Assembly: GCA_020740775.1 (NCBI GenBank)
Contig: JAHEWK010000027.1
Location: forward strand, 1 to 64,000
Origin: Ilyonectria destructans
Taxonomy: Eukaryota > Ascomycota > Sordariomycetes > Hypocreales > Nectriaceae
Length of the DNA stretch: 64,000 nt
Reading direction: 5' to 3'
A program made the translations under genes and the position numbers. Numbering within the stretch: position 1 is the first letter of the stretch; the number at the start of each line of letters is the position of its first letter. Positions 44,833 through 55,706 of the stretch are shown piece after piece. A model generated the notes under the pieces. The model saw only the letters and a list, made by a program, of their open reading frames with translations. It ran no database searches and was not told the origin of the DNA.

Positions 44833-47368
44833 CGTTGCACAGATTGCTTTCGAAAAGACCCCGATGCAAATTAGAGCAGGTGCTCCGGTATAAATGCGCC
44901 AGCTCGACATCCCTTACCACATCAGCCAACAGCACTAACGAGAGCTAGTGGGGTGACCGCGGACGGTGGTATGCCCTACTGGGACGGCATGGGGAGCCAC
45001 GGTGCTAGCAGCGAAAGGAGAGCACACTGTACAACGCCATTCTCTGGGATCCCTGGTCGTGCGGTCCTTGTGCTTCCTAGAAGGGAACCATCCGCGCACC
45101 CCAGCAATTGCGCGACGGATTCGGCGAATGTGTATTATCGGGGGACTTGGACAATCTCGATGCCGTCGTAACCTGGTGACGCTCCGTCATTGCCCAGTTT
45201 AATCAGCTATGACTGATGGGATTCCGTGAAGATCATTGTGGCTTGTTATGAAGGCCAACCCGAGGAAGATGACGAGCACGGCGTTGTCGCGAGAATGCGT
45301 GAAGGACACACATCTGTACCTGCTCCTAAAAGGTGCACCAATGGAAGGCTCAGGAAAAGATGATCGAACAAGAGATGCAAGAGTGACTGGCCACCACGCC
45401 TAACTGTATTGTACCTACGGCGTTGTAGGGCGCTTGCATCCAGCATACGCACGACTTTCATGCTACATGATCAACCTCCGCGCTATGGTGTGCATGATGT
45501 GCCTTATTGTGTGCAAGTGTCGACGCGAGTCTTGTCTCATCCAGCCTCGCTATTTATGCACATGGACCTGGAGATCGGTACCGCGAACAAGGGGAACAAT
45601 GACTCCAGAGTACATCCCATCGGCGCCTGGAGGGCAAGACCCACAAACTTCGTCTCATTTCGTCAGCTCGACGAGGCGCACTCGCTATTCGTGCCGTTCA
45701 GTAGAGGACACCCAGAGCCCGCCCAGCAGGCCGCAACTATCCCCCCACCAACGCGTTTCCGGCGCGTTGCCATGACGCGTCTCTGTGCCGCGCCCAGCAC
45801 CACCTCGCCTGAGACGAAGCTGAAGGCAATCCAAATGAAGCCCATGCCATGCTAGGACGTATAGGAACGTATACAATACAGCATCGCACCGGAGCATGGG
45901 CAAAGCAGAACCCAGCAGAACCCAGTCATTTCGGATCTCGTCTCCTATGAGTCCGAATCGAACTACTTGCAGTAGGCCATGCCCCGTTGCGCCGGCAGGC
46001 TGCGACTAAGAGGAACGGCAATCACTAGCTGTGCATGGCGATGACCTCTTGACAGAGAATTGGATGCACCATTGACGTCGTTTTCTGCGCGTCCAGAACC
46101 CCTATCAATCGCCACACCTCACAACCACTACCAACCATGAGGGTCTGGACACGAGGCATCGCCAAGCCCCGGAGGCGCCGGGAAACCGCAGCCTAGCGGT
46201 CTAGAGCCTAACTTGTAGATATATGGCCCCAGTAACTTGTATTAATCCTTAACCTTCTAGCTTATATGGGCCTCGTAGGTCTTCTTTATACTTCGTGGAG
46301 CGGTGTTAGGGAGCAGAGAAACACAACCGCTGTTCGGCTATGCGCTACGACCTGGCTGTAGATCTTCCCTGATATTGTCCTTCTTCCGGATTCAACCAGC
46401 CCACCCTAATATATCAGCTCGTACGCTCATCTGTCTACTTGGCTAACTCAGACTCTAGTCAAAGGCCAGGAAAGAAGGCTGAATAGGTGGCCGAGAAACA
46501 AGCAAAAGCCAAAGCCATCGAAGAGACAACGTCGAAAATATAGATACATGTGATGAATCCTCCGAAGAAAAGTCTCCTCAGAATCAGCAACGATGGGGAG
46601 AAGAGCTGTATCGAAGGGGACCCGACGGTGAGCGTGAACTGCAGAGAGCGCATGCAGCAAGATCGATAAATGAATGGACACGGCTTTCCTACGTTCTGAG
46701 GTGGCGGAATTGGGTCCTGCCTCCCATAAACCGGAGAACAATTAGAGTCTAGCCGAGTGGAATGAGAACTTGGACAGCCGACCCCGTATATGCATCGCAT
46801 GACTATTTCACGGCAGCGCAGATAAGCTAAAACCATCCAGCTCCAAGCAGAGACGCCCAGCAGTGTGAGACCGCGTGCCTGTCTAGCCCCAAGAATATCG
46901 AGAACCAAGCAACCAAGTAGCCCTCATAAGCGCTACTTCCATCAACTCGTCCAAGATTCCAGTCCCGCCTACTCAATTCTGGCCCTGCGTACCCTACCCT
47001 ACCGCTGCAACTGCGTCTACAAGAAACGGAGCACACATGCGTACCGCCTTCGAAACCCTCTTTCACCTCCTCGCCTTAGTATTTGGCTCCGCGGCTGAGA
47101 TCGGCTCCCCCGCGAGAGCACACGATCAAAACTGAGGCAGACACAAATCAAGGAGGCTTAGCTAACATCAAAACGGTCTCGACACACTAGTCTAGCTAAA
47201 TCGCTGACGACAATGTTTTCAATATTCTCGATAAAGAAGAAATTTGAAGGCAGGGCGGTGAAAGCGTGGCCGCGGTGCTAAATCACTAAGGGGGAACAAG
47301 TAGCTCTGGACTAACGATGCGTCATCCAGACGCCTCGCTGGCCCCTGCCGAGCTTGTCGACCTCATAT
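44833..47368. other. 2.5 kb without a recognisable gene
   Basis: Frames of 60-150 codons on both strands (for example 45409-45855 plus and 46908-46448 minus) have no motif and overlap one another. The first part should hold the methyltransferase promoter. Confidence 0.45.
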
Positions 47369-48625
47369 TCAACCCCGGCTCCAATGGGAGGCCCATTTTC
47401 TTTTACAAGTATTGCAAGCTGACTCTTCCTTAAGCTCGTTCTTGATGCGCTTTAATGTGTCAAGGTTCCCACGGCGCAGTTGGCTTGAGAAAGAACAAAG
47501 AGCCTTCAAGGCTTCCTCACGGCGGATAGGCAACTCATCCTGGAGGCACTTGAGAATGCACTCGAGCAAAGGGCGGAAATCTGTGGGACGAGGTTCCTGG
47601 AAACTGCTAAGCTCAATTCTGAGGAGCTTCGATGCCACTTGAAGACAGTCTGCGGTTGTGTAGTTGATCCCCGGGACCAGTCCGCCTTTTAGCGTAATTG
47701 TGATGTGCAAGCAATGCGGCGGAAGATATATTGCGTCCGGTGCAGACTGAACGGTAAACTCTCCTCTCTCGAGCTTTCCTTGTAAGGCTATGAAGGGAGT
47801 CTCAGAGGTGCAATATTTCTGCCAGAGCTCCGAATTGTTATCAGTCAAAGGGTACAACCCCCAGAGCTTGATACATCCCTTCCTTAGCACAGTGATGCCA
47901 TGGTAACCTCTATCTGCGGAATCGATCAGCATTTGTCTATCCATCAAGAGTGGTATCAACTTGCCGGCATGCAGCTCAACAATCGTGTGTTTCGGCGTGA
48001 TGTTGGTAGTGGTGATGAGGTTGGAATCGGTCTCGTGGTGAAGGAGCCTCATGGGCTTCTTGACGGCATTTCCTTGGCCCATATTGACAGCATACTTAAC
48101 AGCAGACGGGTTGGGAACGTGAAGCTGGTCGAGGACCTCGGCAATGTTGGCTTCGTCTTGCGGATGATGTGGCTCTGTATTGGAATAAACGGCATCTTTC
48201 GTCTTATCATAGTCGTGAAGAATATCGTTCAATAACTTCACGTCACTCATTTCTCCGTTCCAGCATTCTTCCCCTTCGAACTTAAAAGGAGCGTCAAATA
48301 CATCATTGGCCCAGTCTTCGTTGCCTCGGAGAAGACCCAGGGGAGAGAGACCACCTGCTCTATCGATTTCCGCTTGAAAGGCGGCGGCATAAGGAGCCTG
48401 AGGGGAATCGCGTGTCTGGAGGAACTCCTGGAGTAGTGCATTCGCGTCAGGTCCCTCTTTGTGTCCCTTGGACGTACCACCATGTTCCGTACTGTTTTGG
48501 CGAAGCTTTTCTGACCCGGTCGATGTATAATTTCGCTCATGGGACCTCCTGTGCCTCGCTCTATTGTTCACATGAAGTTCGGGGGCCTCGGGACCACATA
48601 GTTCACATTTATAGTACCGTGGCAT
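47369..48625 (-). CDS. Cupin/JmjC-like protein with N-terminal C2H2-like segment
   Basis: The ATG at 48625 starts MPRYYKCELCGPEAPELHVN followed by NRARHRRSHE, a plausible single zinc finger (C-x2-C ... H-x3-H). The middle is acidic. The C-terminal half reads HTIVELHAGKLIPLLMDRQM, GCIKLWGLYPLTDNNSELWQ, DAIYLPPHCLHITITLKGGL and VPGINYTTADCLQVASKLL: the strand order of a JmjC/cupin barrel (W-x-LYP, Y-LPP-x-CLH). The first iron-ligand HxD is not obvious, so catalysis is doubtful. The frame continues upstream without a stop through the minisatellite to 48889, but ATG 48625 gives the natural start. 418 residues, no lesion. Confidence 0.65.
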   Translation of the reverse strand: MPRYYKCELCGPEAPELHVNNRARHRRSHERNYTSTGSEKLRQNSTEHGGTSKGHKEGPDANALLQEFLQTRDSPQAPYAAAFQAEIDRAGGLSPLGLLRGNEDWANDVFDAPFKFEGEECWNGEMSDVKLLNDILHDYDKTKDAVYSNTEPHHPQDEANIAEVLDQLHVPNPSAVKYAVNMGQGNAVKKPMRLLHHETDSNLITTTNITPKHTIVELHAGKLIPLLMDRQMLIDSADRGYHGITVLRKGCIKLWGLYPLTDNNSELWQKYCTSETPFIALQGKLERGEFTVQSAPDAIYLPPHCLHITITLKGGLVPGINYTTADCLQVASKLLRIELSSFQEPRPTDFRPLLECILKCLQDELPIRREEALKALCSFSSQLRRGNLDTLKRIKNELKEESACNTCKRKWASHWSRG

Positions 48626-48655
48626 TGTTGTCGGCGCCGGGAAGAACTTGGTGAG

Positions 48656-48895
48656 GGAGGAGGGAGGAGGGAGGAGTGAGGAGTGAGGAGTGAGGAGTGA
48701 GGAGTGAGGAGTGGGGAGTGAGGAGTGAGGGGTGAGGAGTGAGGAGTGGGGAGTGAGGAGTGAGGAGTGAGGAGTGAGGAGTGGGGAGTGAGGAGTGAGG
48801 AGTGAGGAGTGAGGAGTGGGGAGTGAGGAGTGAGGAGTGAGGAGTGAGGAGTGAGGAGTGAGGAGTGAGGAGTGAGGAGCGAGGAGCAAGGAGAG
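48656..48895 (+). repeat. (GGAGTGA)n minisatellite immediately upstream of the cupin gene
   Basis: About 34 units of the 7-mer GGAGTGA, with GGGGAGT variants recurring every 4-6 units, begin about 30 bp before the start codon of the minus-strand gene. The strand is almost purely purine plus T (no C on the plus strand in the array), so it can form triplex or slipped structures. Read on the minus strand it is open in more than one frame (LLTPHSS heptads). Confidence 0.95.
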
Positions 48896-49425
48896 GAAGA
48901 ACGAGCGTCAAGACTGCAAGACCTCGCCTTGGCTGTCATCCAGAACATAGGACCCAACTTGATGTATTGATGAAGCTGATCAACCCCTGTGATAAGTCCA
49001 ACAGTCACGAATGCATGGACCAAACACAATTTGCACTTCAGGTATATCACACCAAGGGGGTATGTCCGGGCATCATCCAGACGGCTCCAAGGTCGACACC
49101 CAGTACCCTGGAGTTCGCCGTCTCCGGATTCCACCGTTTCACGGTAGCTACTGTGATAAACATTTACTACTTCACAAATAGTACCCACAGTTTTCTGCTG
49201 TACAAACGCAACGTTTATCACGGCGGAAGAGCACGGCAGCAGGTTTCTGCAACAAGGCACCGCGTAGTCGACTTAGACGAGGATGGGACTCTACTGAGAT
49301 CCTCGCAGCAGCTAGCCGGAATGGTTTCCCCGGACAGCCTTACGCACGGTTCAAGAAGACTGGGTGTTTAACAGGGGGGCCGGCTTCAGAGCCGATTTCA
49401 ACGACCCCTCCAAAGCCCCGCAGTC
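48896..49425. other. No gene seen
   Basis: Spacer between the two tandem arrays; a single plus frame (48865-49371) without motif. Confidence 0.4.
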
Positions 49426-49837
49426 GTGGCGCTTTTCGTTCGCAAACGCTAAATACTGCAGGTACAGGGGCCCCTTCAATGCCCTGCAGTTGTGGCGCTT
49501 TTCGTTCGCAAACGCTAAAATGCTGCAGGCACAGGGGCTTTGGACCCGCTGACGTGGCGCTTTTCGTTCGCAAACGCTAACTACTGCACGCACAGGGGCT
49601 TTGGACCCGCTGACGTGGCGCTTTTCGTTCGCAAACGCTAACTACTGCACGCACAGGGGCTCCTCCAAATCCCCGCTCGTGGCGCTTTTCGTTCGCAAAC
49701 GCTAAATACGGCAGGTACAGGGGGCCCCTTCAAAGCCCTGCAGTCGTGGCGCTTTTCGTTCGCAAACGCTAAAATACTGCAGCTACTCGGGCTCCGCAAC
49801 CGGGCAATTTGTGGCGCTTCTCATTCGGAAGCATTAT
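49426..49837 (+). repeat. 61-67 bp minisatellite with a 27-bp invariant core
   Basis: The core GTGGCGCTTTTCGTTCGCAA + ACGCTAA is identical at 49426, 49492, 49554, 49615, 49679 and 49746, and degenerate at 49811. Distances are 66, 62, 61, 64, 67 and 65 bp. The segments between cores (34-40 bp) vary more but share ACTGCA..ACAGGGGC. The core contains a near-palindrome, GCG-C-TTT...AAA-CGC. Confidence 0.95.
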
Positions 49838-50689
49838 CTGACCTTGTACTCCGTATTTTCTGTTCGATCCGTCGCGGCCAATTCGATCAGGGCAATAGCA
49901 TTCAAGGCGATAGTGGAGAACAAAGATAACGATGGTATTGATGTTCTTGCTTGCCTCAGACCCCTCTTTCCGTGAGGGATTTGGCTGTCAATCTCACCCC
50001 CCTCTATGACTAAGATCAGGATATTGATGTATTAGAGGATTGCGTCAGCCGAGGGTCAATCCAACAATTTCTTCAAAGGCGGTGGCCCGAGGCCCCCACC
50101 ACCACGGTGTCCCAGCCCCCTTCGGTTTGGTGGTAGCTTCCCCCTTCTTATGTCTAAGCAGGCTGCGCCTCGCCCCCCGCCGCTATGGTTGGGAACCCAA
50201 GGGACGAAGTCAACCTCCACCGCGACAGCGTTAACAGCGTAAGCGACTCGACCAACCGCATGGCTGAGGCATGATGACGAGCTTTCGAGACCTAGTCCCT
50301 GGCTGAACGTCTATACGCCCCCTAGCTCCTCACGGAGCAAATTTTGACTCTGGAGGACTGTATATCGCCAAGGCTGAGAAGGTGTTGAGATGACCACTGC
50401 GCCCGCCTCTAGGAGACTCAAGGGTGAACACGTTCATTCATTAAAACGCTCGATGGCGAGCAAGAAGCACGCAAACTGTTCTATTGTTCATCTCGGTAAA
50501 GTACTTTCCATCAACTCCCCTGTCGCACCCAAGACGTCATAGGACAGTTGTTCAAAAGACGACACGACGCTTTGCCGCATTAATTCTGTAGGTGTACTAG
50601 ACACTCTCCCTAACCTTGATTCAATAGTAGTTAGGTAAGCTTCTATTAAGGATCAGCACTCGATGAATGCCGCGCATTCACGTTGAGCT
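49838..50689. other. No gene recognised
   Basis: GC-rich between 50070 and 50240, otherwise plain; no motif. Confidence 0.45.
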
Positions 50690-53141
50690 TCAAGATTTTT
50701 CCGATTCCGGTGTGCTTTCCCACGCCACCGTCAAGACTTTCTCCCACTCCAGTAAGCCGGGGATCCAATGCGTCGCCTCTGAGTTCCTCGAGACAGTCTC
50801 GAGCTTGTGTATCTCTTTGTGAGAGGCGGCCATCAGATCAAATTTCCTCATGCGCATCAGCAGGTCGCGCTGAGACTCATGAATTATTTTTGTCGCATGG
50901 CCGCTAGTAGGTGGGATTTTGTTTATCATCATCAACGCCTTGTTCCAATACTCAAACGCAACGTCCCATTCATTTTGCACATGTAGCACTTTAGCCATCG
51001 TGATGGTGTGTCGGAGTTTTGCGGTCTTGGAAAGGCCGTGAAGTTCATCGGTTTCGAGATATTGGCGAGGTTTCCTGTGGGCTTGCGCGAGGCAATCGCT
51101 TTTGACCTCTTCAAGATGTTGCTTGGCGTCTGAATATTTCGTTTGATAAAAGAAGCATTCAGCAAGAGCAATCCGGAAAAGGGCTCGCGTGTTCGAGGTG
51201 TGGTTGGGCGTTTCCAATTCCTTCCGCAATAAAGGCTCCGCTGCAATCATCTTGCAGTTGAGCATCACATCAGCTTGTTCACATACAAGGGATCCAACAT
51301 CCTCATCCCAAAAAAGTTCACTACACCGTGTCATCGAATCTCGAACCCGATATAAGCAATCCAAAGATTCCTGGAACTTGCCCTGGAACCGCAAGATCTT
51401 CCCCCGCAGTATATTATTCTCGCATGCAACAGATTCTTCGAAAGGCGTAAGGGGATAGCACAGTTGCCACTGGTCCAAAGCCGCGATCGCTGCCGTGAGC
51501 TCCTCCTTCTGGTAATGATCCAAGGCTTTTTGACGGACACTATGGCCGAAGAGGGCGTGCATTTTCCGATCCCTGGGCTTGGACAGTGGCGTCGGATGAG
51601 TGCTTTCTTGGGGTCCTTCCAGTGGTTCTTCGTGATGCTGAAGGCGTTGCAGGAGGGACTGTCTGTGCTTGAGGGAAGTGCTGAGGTATGGATCCTGCAG
51701 AGTCGAGACTATTTGTTTCGCCTCGTTGATGGCGAATTTTTTCCAGTCTAAGCCGGGGAAACGAGAAGCTCCAATGATGTCATCAGCAATACCACTTCGA
51801 GCAGACAGAGGGATTCTTTCATAGCCGTCTGTTAATCTAACCGCGACAGTCACATGGCGTAAATGCGTGATCAACATGTTCTCTAATGACCGTTCGCTTT
51901 TAACTGTTAGTATTGCTCCAAGATAATTTCCTCTGCGTGAGAACATACAGACGGTCAAGGTATTTCAGGGGAACAGCGCCGGAAACAGTGTAAAGAGCCT
52001 CTCGTCTCCAAAATGGTAGTGAACGATTGTCCAAACTCTTAATAATCTCCTCCCTCACTAAACGGTTGACTGCGTAGGTTCTCTCACCAGTGTCAACCAC
52101 GAAATTAAGCTCCTTGAGTTTGCAAACCGCAGCCGCCAGCTCTACTTCATTGGCCAGCAAAGGCTTCAGAAGAGGGTCGTGTGGTGATTCCGAATCCTCG
52201 ATAAAGCCCTCGTGAGTCCAGCGGCGTTTTCCCAGAGATCCGCGATGGAGTAGAGCGTTGGAAAGTTCCGCGTCGGCGAGAAAACACAATAGCGTCAACA
52301 GTAAGCGGGCATTACCTGGCAACAAGTGATACGGCTGGGTCGTGACAGAATTGTTCGCAGGGTTAGAGGCAATACTCGGAGGCGTGTCCCCAAATTGCCG
52401 TATTGAGTCAACGTTGGGTTCAGCTCCGCGCTGAGGCTGCCAGACAGGTGGGGACAGTTCCTCCCTGGTAAGAGTATGGATGGGTCGATAATCTTTCCGA
52501 TAAATTAGTAGTGATCTCAATATAAGCCCGGTAACATACAGGGGTTGTTTAGTATGCCGTGGAGGATCGGCTCCAGTCGTTGGGTAATTTTCGGTACCAA
52601 CTGAAGCACGTTTGTCGTCGAAAATTCGTCTCGGAGTCTAGCCGGAATGCGCTCGAGCGAGATCCGTTCCCAGCTGGCATCGAATGAGACCTTTGAGATG
52701 ATGCAAGCCCCAGGTTTAGTGTGCTTGTACTGACTCATGTGCGTGGCCAAGTGTCCAAACGAGACCAAGAAACGACCACTCGCCATCTGAAACCATCGAT
52801 TCAAGCTGCGCGATTGATTCCGCTTCCTGAAGGATGGCAATCCACCGGTTCCCATGATGGACCCGACGAAAGAGTTGTTGCTTGAGTTTCGAAACATCAC
52901 CGTTAGGTTTGGCAATTGATCGCGCGACCAAATCGATAAAGGCCTTGTCCGAGGAACGAAGCAGGGCTAGCGCTATGTCATACAAGCGCTTCACGGCCAG
53001 CAAGAATGCAATTTCCTCATCGAAACGTTCTGCGTCGCGGAAGACACGAAGGAAACGATCGTAGCGATGACTACTGGAGGCGCTCGAATCGTCCAGCCTC
53101 TGTACTAGCGGTGGAAGTTGAAAGACAGGTGTTGCCTCCAA
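50690..53141 (-). CDS. NLR-like protein with winged helix and TPR-type repeats
   Basis: Introns at 52539-52493 and 51948-51904 join three exon blocks in frame (ILNNPYYRPIHTL; KYLDRLKSERSLE). N-terminal part (MEATPVFQLPPLVQRLDDSS; FDEEIAFLLAVKRLYDIALA) is a helical region. The centre carries LLPGNARLLLTLLCFLADAE, GFIEDSESPHDPLLKPL and ELNFVVDTGERTYAVNRLVR, typical of the winged-helix module that follows NB-ARC/NACHT domains. The rest is a TPR-like solenoid (ALDHYQKEELTAAIAALDQW, RGKILRFQGKFQESLDCLYR, ALFRIALAECFFYQTKYSDA). No P-loop was found. In exon 1 the frame changes near 52770-52720 (WTLGHAHE / FGHLATHMSQYKHTKPG), either a frameshift or a missed small intron. Possible role: degenerate STAND receptor or scaffold. 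Confidence 0.65.
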
Positions 53142-53990
53142 ACTGTGTTGGTATTGAGCGGTCGTTCGTGTTGGGACGTTATCCGTTATGCCTCGGCAGC
53201 CTGGTAAGGGTATAGTGGAGTTGAAGAGGTGTGGCGCTTTGTTGTATGTCTGTTTTAAGAAAACGATCTAGTAATGATTAGCAACGAAGCATTGTTCAGA
53301 TGGGAAATTGGTTGACCAGCCCTGACCTCTGATGGTGTGATGTCTTGAAATGCCTCACGGGAAAGCTTTTCGCAGATGCACATGTTGACGTGGATGGAAG
53401 GGAGACGTGGCCACGTACTTGTAGCAACCTTTTCCGCTTTCGTCCAGAACACCCTCGCTTATGCCTCTAACCTATTCGGTTTGGGCTTACCGGTCAGACA
53501 AAATAACACGAGGTGCTACCTTTTGCGTATGGGAACGAACAGTGGATTGAATGAGCCTTGTTTTTGTCGAAAGAAATCGCGGGGTTGAGGCATTTGAGCC
53601 CCCTATTGTGGGGCTGTTCTGCCCAATCAATGCTTAGCACCTTGCAATAGTCTTGGCCATTGCTCGCTCCCACACCGCGAATCTCAACTTGGCCAGCCCA
53701 ATCGAGACTACCTAAAGCGTCGTGATTGGTTGGTTGGGGAATACAAATTTCACTGAGCAGCCCAGTCAGGCACCTGACCGAGGGGAATCGGTCTTGTGGC
53801 TTGAATTGATGGGTGTTGCGGCACAGGGAATTGATGATAATTACGGCTCAAATGACGCATCTGTTCCTGATCATCGTCATATTTATTGATGCCTAGGACC
53901 ATGAGGATTTCCCTCAATTCCGGTCCTCCTCCGTCAACCCCGCCTGATATGTGGCCCGCCCGGTGTGGCTAGTCTGACACGCTCAGTTCA
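53142..53990. other. No gene seen
   Basis: Upstream flank of the TPR gene; nothing recognised. Confidence 0.45.
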
Positions 53991-54175
53991 CATAGTGTTG
54001 GATCCGTTACGGTCAATTTGATCAAATGGATAGTGAGTGATGATGATGTTGATGATTGCTTGTACCGGTCATCTGGACCGGCCGGAAGAGGGGTTATCAG
54101 AACCCCCTTCTAACTAAGGCCAGGATATCAATCTATCAAAGGTTTCGTAATACAGGGTCATCCTCCAACACATAG
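53991..54175 (-). mobile_element. Solo LTR, copy 3, inverted, with 5-bp target duplication
   Basis: The LTR (53996-54170) is in reverse orientation relative to copies 1 and 2 and is flanked by CATAG on both sides (53991-53995 and 54171-54175). Ends are TGTTGGA...TCCAACA. Confidence 0.9.
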
Positions 54176-54785
54176 CTCAAGAAAGACCGTGGCCTAGATG
54201 CACAGTCCAAAGCTCTTAACTAGGCGTTGCTGCCTGGCATTGACTAGGCCTTGATATTAGTCTCAATTGTGAGCAATTGTGCATGAGAACTCCCTTTGTC
54301 TGCATTGACTCCATTGTTTCAGGACTCACGTGTTTATGTGCTATCAAATAAAGAGGTACCAGTAGCGACAGCTTCATCATTCTCGGTCCTCGTCATTCCC
54401 CCTGGCCATAGTTGCACGTTTGTCCTCGTGTGCCTGTTGTTCCAATGCATTTGGCTATTTTCTCCGCCATCTCTCCCAAGCTCTGTGGAACTGATCTCAA
54501 GAGTCCGCTGTGCGCTCATAGACGAGAATACTGGCCCTCACTCACCCAGGTTAAACGACACATCAGGGCTAAAGACGTGTCCCGTGTGGAAATCTTTTTC
54601 GAATCGATTAAAGTAAGTCAAACCACTCGTTATACAGGTCGTCTTGTAGCCATGTGCTGTAGGTAGTACCAACGCACCCAGGGGCCATGCAAGATGAGTT
54701 CCGCGGAGGGGTATAATCTGTCGATATGTATGTGATTGTTATCCAGAGGTAACTTTGTCATAATGTAATAATGTCTAGTCGTTCT
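54176..54785. other. No gene seen
   Basis: 3' flank of the DUF3295-like gene; two overlapping plus frames without motif. Confidence 0.4.
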
Positions 54786-55706
54786 TTACCAACCATTAAA
54801 GTGATATCCGTTACTGAAGAAGCATTGGTTCCAGCTAGCGTTGACATCTTCGCTAATGCAGGACCTCTCAGTATTCTGGTTGAGGTTGGCCACATGGTGC
54901 GAGGTGTGGCATCGCTTGAGGACTGCATTGGCCGTCGACGACTTCTGCTGTCGCTCCCAGAGAATGTGGCCACGAAGCGACTCAGTCAGCTCAGTTGCGA
55001 CCATGTTTTGGCGCGTAGTGCGCGGAGACAGAACAGCCTGGCCTTGGGCATGGCCGGAACGGATAACAATAGGCTGAGCACTAGATCGAGGATAGCGCTT
55101 GCCCTTCATCGTCAATAGAGCCTCATCCGAGTCGTTGGGAGAGGCGCCCAGAGAGGGGCCATTGGGGGGCATACAAGACCGAAGAATGGCCGAAGTGGAT
55201 TGCGAGGCGTGGGTGCCCGGCGTCCGCGCGCGGTAGTTCTTCGCCAGCATGAGAGTAATGAGAGACGATCGGGAAGTCAGGTTAGGGTTGGAGTCGACTC
55301 GCTGGAAGAACTTGTCATCCACGCTAGATTTGCCGCTGCCCTCGATAGAGTCTTCCCAGTCAGACGAATCGTCGTCATCAATGGCACTCTCTTCAATGTA
55401 GTCGGTGTCGGAGTCCACCGCGGCCTCGTCCTCGATAGTGCGGGTCGTGGCGTTGGCGCTGAAGGAGGCCTGCTTCTGGGAAGAGAGGGCGTGCTTAAGC
55501 GAGCCGTCCTCCTTCGAAGAGTCGCCAATCTGGAACATGGGCTTGTGGTTGTCGAGGGTCTGGTCCTGCTTAGGTAAAGAGAAGGAGGCACCGCCAAGAG
55601 GAGGTTGCCTCTTGGACTGCACAGGCTCGGTAGTGGTAGAGCCGGAGCGCTGAAGGGCGACGCTTGCATCCACGGTGAGATTGTATTTATCCAACCGGTA
55701 CGGCAT
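54786..55706 (-). CDS. DUF3295-like protein (stand-alone C-terminal domain)
   Basis: From ATG 55706 (MPYRLDKYNLTVDASVALQR) the frame runs 306 residues. It contains an acidic patch (EESAIDDDDSSDWEDSIEGS), the conserved KFFQRVDSNPNLTSRSSLIT, TMKGKRYPRSSAQPI and a C-terminal block, LSPRTTRQNMVATELTESLR then HILWERQQKSSTANAVLKRC. This matches the C-terminal DUF3295 domain that, in full-length fungal proteins, follows a DUF1752 and GATA-related region in nitrogen-response regulators. Here that N-terminal regulator part is missing and the protein starts afresh, so it is a stand-alone domain or truncated paralogue. The frame is open upstream to 55862 but those codons look like a 5' leader. Confidence 0.7.
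   Translation of the reverse strand: MPYRLDKYNLTVDASVALQRSGSTTTEPVQSKRQPPLGGASFSLPKQDQTLDNHKPMFQIGDSSKEDGSLKHALSSQKQASFSANATTRTIEDEAAVDSDTDYIEESAIDDDDSSDWEDSIEGSGKSSVDDKFFQRVDSNPNLTSRSSLITLMLAKNYRARTPGTHASQSTSAILRSCMPPNGPSLGASPNDSDEALLTMKGKRYPRSSAQPIVIRSGHAQGQAVLSPRTTRQNMVATELTESLRGHILWERQQKSSTANAVLKRCHTSHHVANLNQNTERSCISEDVNASWNQCFFSNGYHFNGW

Noticed and set aside
48626..48889. N-terminal LLTPHSS repeat domain of the cupin protein
   Set aside because: The frame is open only because a 7-bp repeat lacks stops in several frames; a good ATG with a zinc-finger-like N-terminus follows at 48625. Kept as a leader/minisatellite.
43381..48889. Secondary-metabolite gene cluster around the LaeA-like gene
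   Set aside because: No polyketide synthase, peptide synthetase, terpene cyclase, P450 or transporter is recognisable nearby; a LaeA-like gene alone does not make a cluster.
49426..49837. CRISPR array
   Set aside because: The intervening segments share sequence with each other, vary in length from 34 to 40 bp, no cas-like gene is present, and the genome is eukaryotic. It is a minisatellite.
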